From positions 620,001-684,000 of the forward strand of contig JAGTXX020000004.1 of the NCBI GenBank assembly GCA_019044685.2: 64,000 bases of DNA, in the 5' to 3' direction. Origin of the DNA: Nannochloris sp. 'desiccata' (lineage: Eukaryota > Chlorophyta > Trebouxiophyceae > Chlorellales > Chlorellaceae). Below are positions 52,339 to 62,548 of this stretch, in pieces. Under the pieces are notes generated by a model that did no database searches, was not told the DNA's origin, and saw only the letters and a program-made list of their open reading frames with translations. Position 1 is the first letter of the stretch. Every line of letters begins with the position of its first letter. Made by a program: the position numbers and the translations under genes.

Positions 52339-52733
52339 TCTTAAGATTTATATTTGAACGCAGTATCGGCGTTCTAAAGCGGATACTAATGGATATTGTA
52401 GGCTAAATCCTTCTTGTAGGAGTGATGAGATTGAAATCAAAGATGGCAACCCAAGTAGAGACTAGACAAACTAGTGACGCTTCTGTTTGGTATTTTTTTT
52501 TTCTTTGTCTAAACTTATAATTAAGTTTAGACAAAGATTGTTTTCAGACTTCGTTGAATATATGGTGTTCTAACTTCGGAAAGCCACCCAAAGAACAAAG
52601 GCAACCATTTCGAGCCACCCACTACATTTGAATGCGTTTTGAACGGCGCATGGCCCAGTTAACTAATAATTCTGGTCTAACTCAAAGTTTCTTCTGCCCA
52701 GAATTGTGACTTAATCTTCCATTGGGCAGTAAG
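52339..52733. promoter_or_regulatory. Divergent intergenic, PHB2 / small membrane protein
   Basis: Shared 5' region of two divergent genes; its main feature is a long inverted repeat preceded by a T tract, listed separately. Confidence 0.35.
52502..52537. repeat. 16-bp perfect inverted repeat (hairpin)
   Basis: Arms at 52502-52517 and 52522-52537 (core CTTTGTCTAAACTT and its complement) are perfect complements around a 4-base loop, directly after a run of T. It sits roughly midway between the two divergent start codons, about 165 and 195 bases away. It could be a cruciform, protein-binding palindrome or remnant of a small transposable element. Confidence 0.8.
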
Positions 52734-52997
52734 ATGGCTTTTGCAGACACGGTTTACAAAAGTTTTGTCAGTGTATTAGGAGCTACTACAGCAATTGCTG
52801 GTGTATGGCTTGCAGGGACAATGATATCCGGATTCACTAGAGATAGAAAGGTTAGCCTCGAGTTTTGCACTTGTGATCACTGCTGAGATCAATTCTCAAA
52901 TCAAAATCACTCATACCGCCACTAAATTAATTTTTACCTGCAGGCTGCTCCAGTAGACGAACCATCACATCCCACAACAGATACACCATCTCAATAA
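52734..52997 (+). CDS. Small single-membrane-span protein
   Basis: Exons 52734-52850 and 52944-52997 (phase 0) give 56 residues. One hydrophobic helix ('VSVLGATTAIAGVWLAGTMI') follows a short polar start and is followed by 'SGFTRDRK' and a Pro/Thr/Ser tail. No cleavable signal peptide; a small organelle-membrane subunit is plausible, but I recognise no family. Its stop codon TAA (52995-52997) shares its last base with the ATG of the next gene (TAATG), so both are probably read from one mRNA. Confidence 0.7.
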
Positions 52998-53803
52998 TGA
53001 ACCTACCAATATTGCATCAGCGGCATTTCCTAGGACCCCAGCCCCGCCACCATTCTGCTGCCTCAGCACCAAGACGCCGCACCCGTTCAAATAGACAAAT
53101 CGTCGCTCTTCAAAACACCTCTAAACAGCCAGAAAATGACTCGTCCAATGCATTTGTTCGTGTTGTTGTTGCTGCTGCGACAGAGACTTTACGTCTTCTC
53201 GGTGTTGGCGGTTCCACCCCGCCTCCCTCCGCCACCGCCACTCCTCCTGGGTGCTCAGATCGTCCCGCTGCCGGAGACATCGCAGCAGTGCTCCAATGCC
53301 TTAAATCTGACTATGAAGAACGTTCGTATTTCATCACTGGCGTGCTTTCAGATGGAATATACGACGAGGATTGCTATTTTGCAGATCCTACAGTGAGCTT
53401 TACTGGGCGAGAGCTTTGGAAAAGAAATTTGCAGCTGTTGGTGCCGTTTCTCATAGAGCCAAGTATCCAACTCACTGGCTTAAAACAATTAAATTCCGAT
53501 CCCGAGAATAGTACGAGTGACAGTAGTAATATTAGTAATAGCAGTGGTGGTGGTGGTCCTAGTACAGGACAAGAATTAATAGAGACCGAGGAGGATGACG
53601 GCAAAAGGCTCGTAAAGCTACGGGCTGAGTGGATCTTGAAGTGCACTTTGAGATTACCGTGGCGGCCGTATATTAACGTCGTTGGTAGCACTGACTATGA
53701 TTTAGCTTATCCTGATAGTAATAGAATAGTGAGGCATGTAGAATCGTGGGATATATCAGCGTGGGAAGCTCTGGTCCTCGTCTTTACCCCAGGGAAAAAA
53801 TAA
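52997..53803 (+). CDS. DUF2358 (SnoaL/NTF2-like) protein, probably plastidial
   Basis: A single exon of 268 residues. The first 45 residues are rich in His, Arg, Ser and Gln with no acids, a plausible transit peptide, which supports the overlapping ATG as the true start. The core has 'VLQCLKSDYEERSYFITG', 'IYDEDCYFADPTVSFTG' and 'NLQLLVPFL', the DUF2358 pattern found in cyanobacteria and plastids, then 'LRLPWRPYINVVGSTDYDL' and 'HVESWDISAWEAL'. A Ser/Asn/Gly-rich insertion (about 175-200) interrupts the fold. Function is not established for the family; the NTF2-like pocket suggests small-molecule binding. Confidence 0.85.
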   Translation: MNLPILHQRHFLGPQPRHHSAASAPRRRTRSNRQIVALQNTSKQPENDSSNAFVRVVVAAATETLRLLGVGGSTPPPSATATPPGCSDRPAAGDIAAVLQCLKSDYEERSYFITGVLSDGIYDEDCYFADPTVSFTGRELWKRNLQLLVPFLIEPSIQLTGLKQLNSDPENSTSDSSNISNSSGGGGPSTGQELIETEEDDGKRLVKLRAEWILKCTLRLPWRPYINVVGSTDYDLAYPDSNRIVRHVESWDISAWEALVLVFTPGKK

Positions 53804-54158
53804 AGACTAAAGAATATTTGGGACGAAAGCGTTGGCGGCAATCTATCGTGAACGTCGTTGGTCCATCGTTGGTCGTAGTTGTGGTTTAATAGCATTAATA
53901 ATTAATTTTTGTGTTTCTTACGCTTTCTTCTTTTTGCTGTTAATTCTTGGACTAGTTCCCAAATTTTCAGGATGCACTGTAGAAATTTTGAATTCCTACT
54001 CTGCCACCACCGGACTGAGCCAAACCAGCCCATCCTCGCACCCTAGTTTAAGAAACCTACTGCTTCTGCCTGTTTACTTTACTTTTGGAAACAATAGATT
54101 ACAAACAGAGAATACAAATTAAATTAGATAGAACAGTAGATCAATACGTTAACATAAA
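53804..54158. other. Convergent intergenic, DUF2358 / coiled-coil protein
   Basis: 3' flanks of two convergent genes; AT-rich, no gene seen. Confidence 0.35.
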
Positions 54159-56078
54159 TTATATAAATTCATTTATAGATTTCGCCGCCACACGCAGGGA
54201 AGGCGGTACAAACTTTGCCAGCTGCTTTCTAGCCGCCATCACTCCTGCTTCCGCTTCTTCACCGCTCAATTCCTCTTTCCACTCCCATTCTTCTACGCCA
54301 AGCTTGTGTAACCAGGAAGCAGCAAGACGTGAATTCAACGAACGGCTGCTCTTTCCAACAGTACATGCATACTGAAGCAGTTGATGAACGGCACTACCAA
54401 GGGCGCCTTTATTCTGAAATAAAGCATCTTGCCACGAGTCTATCGCTGCAGCTACCGGTGCCAACGCATCAATTTCACTATTACCCAGTTTGGATAGCAG
54501 TATATCGAGAGTAAATTTCTGGAAAGAGCGAAAATCCCCATGAGATCGCCATAAAGCGCCCGCTGCCGATGCTGCCGCACACAGCTCTGTTGCAGAATGG
54601 AGTAGAGGACGCGAGGATGACGATGCTGCGAGGTCTTTAATTACTAATAACGCAAGATCTTGGGCTAAAATATGGCATAAATTTTGCGCTTCGGCTCCTT
54701 CTGCCTCCTCTTCTTCTTCAGCGGCAGCGGCAGTAGAGATCTCAACAGCACAGTGAAGAAGCCACGGAAGGGAGTGTCGTTGCAGCACCTCTGAACTGCA
54801 CCAAACGCCTAGAAAAGAAGGAAGACGAGAGGAATTTTCTATTTCTTTGACAGCTCTTCTACTTTTACTACTAAGACTTGCTATTTTACCATCACCTCCA
54901 CCACCACCACCAGCAGCAGGAGTAGAAATTTCAAACCAGTGCTCTGGAGAGAGAGACGGTGCGGCAAACCGGCGAGCAGGTGCAGCTGCAGCACATTCTA
55001 AAACCGCACAAGCAAATGCAGCGACTATATTCCGCTTTTGTGTAGAGGAATTTATATTGTTATTATTAGTGCCCCCATCATCGCCGTTGAGACTCGTAGT
55101 GTAGTTGTTTCTCAAGGCAGGGCCTAATATTCTAACAGCGTCCTGAACAGCAGCCGTACTTGGTAGTTGTTGTTCACCGTCGGCACCCATCACAGCACGC
55201 AAAGCAGCAATTGCCACGTCCGCGAAACCAGGAGGAGCAGCTTCAGACCCGCCGGCAGACCCTCCAACCATCACTACTTGTTGTTGGTCTTCACTGAGCC
55301 TAACTCGCTTTTTTGGCGGCAGCTGCTGCTGCTGCTGCCGCTGCTGTTCTTTGGAAGGGCTTCTTGCTTCTCCTCCTGGCTTATTTGCTTTCAGCATAGC
55401 AACAGCACGAGCTCTGACAGGATCTTCTTCAACAGGTGCAGCAGCGGCAGGACCACCACCAGCGGGTTTTTTCTTTGAAATTCCGTTGCTTTTGATGCCA
55501 CCGCCTGGCTGCTGCACTTCCTTCATTGCCTTATTCCACATCCCTAGCTGTTTTTCCAGCCCTGATACCTGGGTCTTTAACGCATTCATCTCTGTTCTCG
55601 TGACTATGTTATCTAATTTGGTAGATCCACTAGCGATACCGCCAGTATGTGGCTGCTGTTGTAAAAGCAAAGCCACGCTGCTTTGCAGCTGAGCGACCTG
55701 CTCCTCTAGTCGTCCGACTCGTTTTTGCATTCCTTCATTTGATTTCTTTAGCTTTGATGCTGCGCTTTCTGCCTTTTGTTTAGCTTTCTTTTCGGATGCA
55801 AGCTCTTCTTTTAGCTCCGTGTGGTGTTTTAAGAGCTGTTCAGTGTTTAATGTTTTTTCTTTTAGTAGAACCTGCACAGCAGCAAGAAAGAACAACAACT
55901 ATTGAAGCAGCAGCACGACCAATGGGGAATTACCTTTTAGCAGCTACAAAACATGCACCATGTATCTTTTGTAAACATACACTCTGAATAATTAAATGCT
56001 TACCAGAGTCTCACGGAGCTTCAGCCGAGCGGCTTCGCTGCGTTCAAACTTGCCCCGCCAGTCCTCTTCTTTGGACAT
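54159..56078 (-). CDS. Coiled-coil protein of unknown function
   Basis: Exons 56078-56004 and 55871-54159 (phase 0) give 595 residues. Residues about 1-120 are a coiled coil ('DWRGKFERSEAARLKLRETL', 'LKEELASEKKAKQKAESAAS', 'MQKRVGRLEEQVAQLQ'), continuous across the intron. A Gln/Pro/Gly-rich disordered region with basic clusters follows. From about 250 the protein is mostly helical and Ala-rich, possibly a repeat solenoid ('LPWLLHCAVEISTAAAAEEE', 'SRLAASWLHKLGVEEWEWKE'). I recognise no family. The layout could suit a recombination, centrosomal or vesicle tether protein, but nothing decides it. Confidence 0.6.
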
Positions 56079-56463
56079 GCCTTTACAAAATTAATGGTCG
56101 TATTAGGCGACCCAATAAACTTTCAAATAACTATTGCATTGTTTAGAAGGTCGAACAGAGCGAGAGAAGTCACTTAAAAGTTTAAAACGTGGATTCAAAT
56201 TCGATTTGATCTCGCAGTTGAAAGCTTTAAGATTATCTGGGTTCGCTTGAAGACAACTTTCCGACTTGAAATTAAATAAATAGAGTGATAAGAACGTCTG
56301 AAACTACCAAAACCTTCACAAAAGTGCCTTAAATTCAATTTTTAACGGTGTTCGCCAGGATCAATTCGTTCGTTCAAAGTGGCAACTCGAGCAATATGAA
56401 ATCGCAAAGAGCTACTTGAAGGGCCCTCTTTCAGTCTATAATTAAACAGACAACGGAGCCAAT
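56079..56463. promoter_or_regulatory. Divergent intergenic, coiled-coil protein / uL13
   Basis: Shared 5' region of two divergent genes. No motif recognised. Confidence 0.3.
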
Positions 56464-57414
56464 ATGCCACAGGTCAGTAGTCGAGACAGTGCTGAAAAGA
56501 ACGGAAATGGTGGTGCTGCCATCTAAACAGAGGCCCATCCCCACTTGCTCAGAGAGGCCGAAATGCTTGTTTATATCAGACTCTCTAACATTTTATTTCT
56601 ATTGTTTGCGTGCAGACGGTCGTGGTGGACTGCAGGGGCCATATGCTTGGCCGCCTGGCCTCCATTATTGCAAAACAGCTCCTCAGTGGCCAGCATGTGG
56701 TAAGTATATTGACGGCAATGAAATAAATTGATAGATTAGAAACAGGAGACGAGATTCGAGGCGGCGATGCGGCGATAATTGATGTTTACAGCCTGAATTT
56801 GAACGCTGATGGGGTTCAATGTTCAATTTGGAGGCTATTAAAAAATCAAACTTGCAGCAAGAGGAGACTTTTAGGGGAACCTACATGCGCTGATAATCAA
56901 TATTGGTAGGACACTTCAATTAATTAATCCACTCATTTTGAACTTATTGCAGGTCGCTGTTCGCTGCGAAGAGATTGTCATCTCTGGAGGAATGGTAAGG
57001 CAAAAGGCGAAATTCGAGCGTTTCCTCCGCAAACGCTCCGTAACCAACCCCCGCCGTGGTGCCGTTAAGTTCCGCGCTCCCTCTCGCATCCTTTGGCGCA
57101 CTATCCGCGGCATGATGCCCCATAAGACTGCCCGTGGCGCTGCCGGTCTCGAAAGATTGAAGGTGTTTGAGGGTGTTCCTCGCCCTTACGATAAGGTCAA
57201 GCGCGTTGTTGTACCTGACGCACTCAAGGTTCTCCGTTTACAGCACGGACACAAGTACGTTCGTTTAGGAGACCTCGCTACCCAGGTCGGATGGAAACAC
57301 GGTGATGCCGTTGCAGAGTTGGAGGCTAAGCGTAAGGTGAAATCTGCTGCTTATTATGAGGCTAAGAAAAAACTCACTGCATTGAGAGCTAAGGCTGAGG
57401 CTCAGACCGCATAG
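56464..57414 (+). CDS. RPL13A: Cytosolic ribosomal protein uL13 (RPL13A)
   Basis: Exons 56464-56472, 56616-56699 and 56953-57414 (phase 0 throughout) give 184 residues. The first exon codes only for Met-Pro-Gln. '[20 protein letters not shown]' and '[20 protein letters not shown]' form the uL13 core, followed by the eukaryote-specific '[19 protein letters not shown]' and '[20 protein letters not shown]' blocks and a C-terminal helix. It is part of the 60S subunit. At 184 residues it is somewhat shorter than land-plant and animal versions (about 200-206), at the C-terminal tail. Confidence 0.97.
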
Positions 57415-57689
57415 ATTTAGATGAAAAAATATATTAAATCGCATAATACAACCCTGTAACTCTAGTTAAATCGAAAAAAGATAAAAAATATTACCCGCAA
57501 CAAATGGATTCCAAATCGAAGCAAGCTCTAACTACGGTTAATTCTGTATTCGCTCTTTATAAATGTATGACTTGCATAGGAAGATGCACAGTTGAAACAG
57601 TAGAGAAAAATGATAACATGCAGGTACGACAAAAAAACCTATAAAAACCTTTAAAGATACCGCTCGCTCTTCTGGAAGGACCCCCTCCT

Positions 57690-60600
57690 CTATTCGATAT
57701 TGAACATCTTCTTTAATCGAATGACCAATTTCCAGTCATCCTTACCCATCTCATCTCTAAACATGTCCTTCAACACATTAATAGATTTTCTGGTGACCTT
57801 GGATACCAACGCATCTTGGTAATCAAAATGACGTCCATACAATCGAGATGCCTCTTCCGGCTTGGTTGATTCAATTTTCATAGCGACTCTATCCCCAGGC
57901 ATAGCCTTTTGGACTGATTTATGGTCTTTTTCAAGCCCTGCAATACGGCCCAAGTCGATTTTCCCCTGAGAAGGGATGCATAATGGCGTTCCCACTTTAG
58001 CGATGCCCTCGACCACTTCAACTCCGACTAAGATCGGATCTTTTTTATTGTATACACAATCAGGCAAAATGCGTAACACACAAGGGAACACAGCTTCCAA
58101 TTTCGCAGCTTCTTGTTCCTCTTCTTTCACCGATTTCAAGTACGCTGTAAACTGATCAAACAAGTGATAAATAATATCTGCCGTAAAAATCTTCACTCCC
58201 AAATCTTCCGCCTGTTCTCTGGCTTCTTTATTGACGGGTACGTCAAAGGCCAAGATAACACCGTATTTCTTCGCACCACGTTCAATCATCACGCTTGCAC
58301 GCATGATATCGCGTTTATGCACAGGCCCAATATTAATCGAAGAAACTGGGATTTGAACATCTGGCGAGCGTAAAAATTCCAATAGGGCTTCTAATGAACC
58401 CAGAGTGGAAGCTTGTACAGCGACACCTTCTCCAGTTTTATCGACTCCACTGAAAATATCCTGCATATCTTCCATGACCTCTGCCTTCAACGCCTCCACA
58501 TCATCCCCAGGATTGACGACTAACAGTTGCGTACCTGCTACGGCGCTTTCCAAATTGTGGGCGGCAATTTTCACACCCATCGCTGCACGAAGTTCCTTAT
58601 GATGGACATATGTTCCTTTCACACGGATTTCACGCATAGGTTGTGGAGTTAATAACGCACGAATTGTAGTCACAATAGGGCCACCAAGGCCACACGCAAC
58701 GATGGTATCTCCCTCCTTCAGCATTCCATTAACGAGAACGACATCGATCGTTGTTCCTAGACCTTCGATTTGTTTCACCTCCAAAACCGTACACTGTAAT
58801 TCTGGGACAAACATGAGTCTCTCCACCATCAAACTTTGTGTTAATTTCACTAACAACTGCAACAAATCGGGAATTCCTTCGCCGGTAATAGCAGACGTCG
58901 GTACAATATTAACAAACGACTTGGGATCTTTATTTTTCCAATAAAGAGCGACGTTTAGACCCTGTTCATTCAATTGCAATGCCACTTGATTGTATCGATG
59001 CTCAAACTCCTTCATTGTGGTTCCTTCTTGTCTATTCAGCGCATCTTGAATCGGCGAGTTTGTAATAGAGTTCCACTGGAAGAGCCTATCCACTTTATTC
59101 ATAGCGATAATAAACGGCGTTTTACGCATACGAAGTAAATTAATCGACTCTATGGTTTGCTGTTCCAAACCGTGCATAAGATCAACTACAAGGACTGCAA
59201 TATCACAAAGACCAGACCCACGAGATCTCAAATTTGAGAAAGATTCGTGGCCAGGGGTATCAATAACCAATAAACCAGGCAATTTAAGATCAAATTGACG
59301 TCCTTTACGTAATTCTTCAGTACGTGTCACCAAGGCTTCGCTTGGAATGTAGGTAGCACCAATTTGTTGAGTGATTCCACCCGCTTCGCCATCTTGTACA
59401 TTCGTGCGGCGGATATTATCTAAAATTTTCGTTTTACCGGTATCTACGTGGCCCAAAATACAGCAAATAGGGGAACGGAGGTCAGATGGGTCACGATTGG
59501 CAAGTGCTTCTTGAAGACGGGCTTCACGACGTTCTCTCGCAGCGGCGATACGGTCTCCCATTTCATCAGCTGAGTCATCCGAGCTGTCGCTATCGTAGGA
59601 AGATGAGTATTCTGAAGAGTCGCTATCTGAGTCACTCTCGCTACCAGAATCACTTCCACTATCACTTCCAGAGTCCTCATCGCTGCCAGAACCACTCTCG
59701 TTTCCAGTTTCTGAAGAGGAAGAGGAAGACGTAATTTTCTTCTTACCATTGGTAGAGAGGGCAGCAGCTTTTTTGGCTGCAGCTGCTTTAAGCTCGGCGT
59801 CTTCCTCTTCTTCAGCAGTTTTAGGTAGCTGAATAGAGTCTTCATCCATAGCTTCCCAGTCATCTGCTGCATCCTCCCAGCTGTCTGCCTCTGCAACCGG
59901 GGGTTCCACAGCAGGTTCAGCAGCAGTTTCAGCAACAGGCTCAGCGACTCCTTTCTCCTCTACTGATGCTTCGGCTTCAGTTTCTTCCGTCTTTCTCTTC
60001 GGTTGAGACTTCTTTTTCGTGTATACAGGCTTCTTCTTAGGAGCGATTTCTGTTGGGTCAATGCCAGCTTGTCGCAGGAGCTGTTCCCTAACACGTGCCA
60101 GCCTCTCAGCCTCTGCCTTGGCCTTTCCAGTGAGAAATTTACCTTCCTTCTTCAACTGTTCACGGCGTGCTGCCTTGTCAGCCTTGCGCTTCTCTGCTTC
60201 TTCTTTCTTTCTGGCTTCCTCTTCTTCTCGGAGGCGTTCTTCCTCTTCTTCGCGGATGCGTGTCTCTTCAGCAAGACGGGCGGCTTCCTCATCAGCAATA
60301 CGTTTTGCTTCTAAAGCTTCTTGCATGCGACGGACAGTAGCAGAGACCTTGGGACCCTTTTTGCCTCCAGCACCACCGGCAGCACCACCTTCCGCAGCAG
60401 TTTCCACCTCAGCACCGCCTTCTCCTCCAGCCTTCTTTGCCTTTTCTTTAGCTTTCTTTTTAGCCTTTTTCTTAGCTGCAGCAGACATTTCCTTTTCACC
60501 GCCTCCTTCTCCTTCCTCGCCTTCTTCAGCATCAGCAGCAGGAGTGGGTGCTTCAGCAGCCGGTGCCGCCACATCTGCAGCAACAGCAGCAGCAGGCGTT

Positions 60601-62199
60601 TCCTCAGGCTTCATGCCAAGCTCAGCTAATATAGCATCCAAATCTTCTTCTTCCTCCTTTGAAGCACCACTTTTAGCCTTTTTCTTATCCTTCTTACCAC
60701 CTCCAGCAGCTGCAGGAGCAGGTTGAGGTGCCTTGGGCCCGTCAATTTCCGCAAGAAGGGCATCAAGATCTTCATCAGCAGCAGGAGCAGATTTCTTGCC
60801 TTTCTTCTTCTTCTTATCTTCTTTAGGTGCAATAGGAGCGGGAGCAGTTGCAGCAGAAGCAGCAGGTTCACTGCTTTCTCCAGCTAGTAAAGCATCTAAA
60901 TCAATATCGACGGCAGCGGTTTTCTTCTTCTTGCTTTTCTTTTTAGCACCAGAAAGATCAAGCTCAATGCTATCAGCTCCTCCTGCTGCTTCATGTCCAT
61001 CACCAGAACCATCACCATCACCGTCTTCGTTGATGGCCAAGGCAGCGAATAAGCTATCAGAATCTAAAGCTTTGGAGGATTTCTTTTTCTTCTTCTTTTC
61101 CTTCACAGGCGCTGCAGGCTCTTCTTCTTTTTCTTCTCCTTCCTTTTCATCCCCGTCCCCAGCAGCAGCAGCACCTTCACCGCCTTCATCGAGACCCAAC
61201 GCAGCAAATGCGGAAGCAGTATCAACTGCACTAGATTTCTTTTTAGTACTCTTTTTCTCCTTCTTTGCAGCGGCAGCTGGTTTTCCCCACACCGCACCCT
61301 CTGGAGGATTTTCAGGGCACTGCTCACCTGGATCAAACTCTCCTTCCGGAAGCTGCACAAGTACTCCATCCGCCTCCTGATTCCATCCAATATCATATGC
61401 AGAGCATAGCATACCATGGCTATCTACTCCACGAAGCGGGGCTTTCTCGATTTTGATTCCAGAGCCGGGTGTTACACAGCCAACTGGAGCAAGGACTACA
61501 AGCATACCTTCTGCGATTTCCACAGCATTGGTGACGACAGGAACAGTGCCGTTAGATCCAGCGTCGATTTGGCAAACGCGGAGACGGTCAGCTTTCGGGT
61601 GAGGGCTGACTGAAAGGACTTCTGCAACCACCAGTGATTTTTCACTAACACTGCTTGGTTCTTCCTCTTCTACCTCCTCCTCTTCGTCGGCTACTTCCTC
61701 CTCGTCGGCTTCAGGAGCAGCGTCTTTGTCTTCGTCTGCCATGAGAAGGGCAAAAGCAGAAGCAGCACCACCTTTCTTTTTCTTTCCTCCCTTTTTCGAA
61801 GCGACTAAATTGACGGGAGCCTCGTCTTCATCTTCTTCATCCTCGTCCCTGGCAGGAGGGAGTGTAAGAGAGGTTTCATCGGCATCATCTTCAGAATTGA
61901 AGGCAGCTGCCTTCTTACCACCCTTCTTCTTGTCTTTTTTCTTCTCCTTTTTCTTGGTGGCGGCTGCAGTGGGGAATGGAAGTAAAAAGTGAGGCAAATG
62001 TCAACAGAAGGCCGCAGATTGAAGAGCGGATGCAGTTAACTGGTCGTATTAAACCAAATATATAAATGTAAAACGAGGCATACTTACCAGGGGCAGCGAT
62101 TTGTTCTTCTCCTCCTTCCTCTTTTACATTACCAGAATTGTCCATTTCGTCGAAATCAGCGAAGAACGCGTCATCTAAATCCTTCTTCTTTCGACCCAT
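57690..62199 (-). CDS. EIF5B: Translation initiation factor eIF5B with inserted tRNA-binding domain
   Basis: Exons 62199-62088 and 61963-57690 give 1461 residues. The start 'MGRKKKDLDDAFFADFDEMD' is typical of eIF5B. Residues about 40-840 are a Lys/Glu-rich disordered region containing, at about 147-256, a complete OB-fold tRNA-binding domain (see separate entry) and six Lys-flanked acidic-hydrophobic motifs. The GTPase domain begins near 865: 'CCILGHVDTGKTKILDNIRR', 'VIDTPGHESFSNLRSRGS' and 'IAMNKVDR'. Domains II-IV follow, ending in 'DDWKLVIRLKKMFNIE', the eIF1A-binding end. eIF5B is the IF2 homologue that promotes 60S joining. Confidence 0.96.
61308..61637 (-). other. PheT/EMAPII-type tRNA-binding (Myf) domain within eIF5B
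   Basis: Protein residues about 147-256. Diagnostic segments: 'LVVAEVLSVSPHPKADRLRV', 'VPVVTNAVEIAEGMLVVLAP', 'IKIEKAPLRGVDSHGMLCSA' and 'GVLVQLPEGE'. The HP-x-AD-x-LRVCQ-D, VTNA, LRGV-S-GMLCS and final LPE motifs are those of the OB fold in bacterial PheRS beta, EMAPII, Arc1p and related tRNA-binding proteins. It is in the same uninterrupted exon as the eIF5B GTPase. Confidence 0.88.
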
Positions 62200-62548
62200 G
62201 ACGGCTTGGACTAGTAAACGAAGCTACAAAAAGTTTGAATAAGAATCAGAACAATCAATTGAGCTTTTTGAACGTTTAAATTTGCGTTGCTCGTCTAGCC
62301 CCCTTTTCAGCAGATAGTGGACATAGAAAGTTAGAGTTTATCCCGATCCAAAGACACCTATGCTCTTTATCTGCAAACTAGCCAGTGGCAACTGCAAAAA
62401 TCACGCCGCGCAAAGCATACATCAGACAAACTGAAAAACAAGCACAAATGACATTGTTCTCAGCCTTATCTAATATATTTAGTTTCATACTACTTAGGAT
62501 AATGTATTCCGTGTGTGTAGAAACGCGAGTAGGCTAGATCACTTTGCA
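62200..62548. promoter_or_regulatory. Divergent intergenic, eIF5B / RMI1-like
   Basis: Shared 5' region of two divergent genes. No motif recognised. Confidence 0.3.

Noticed and set aside
60019..61380. Long plus-strand Ser-rich frames opposite eIF5B
   Set aside because: Antisense shadows of the Lys/Glu/Ala-rich eIF5B N-region, produced by its codon bias.
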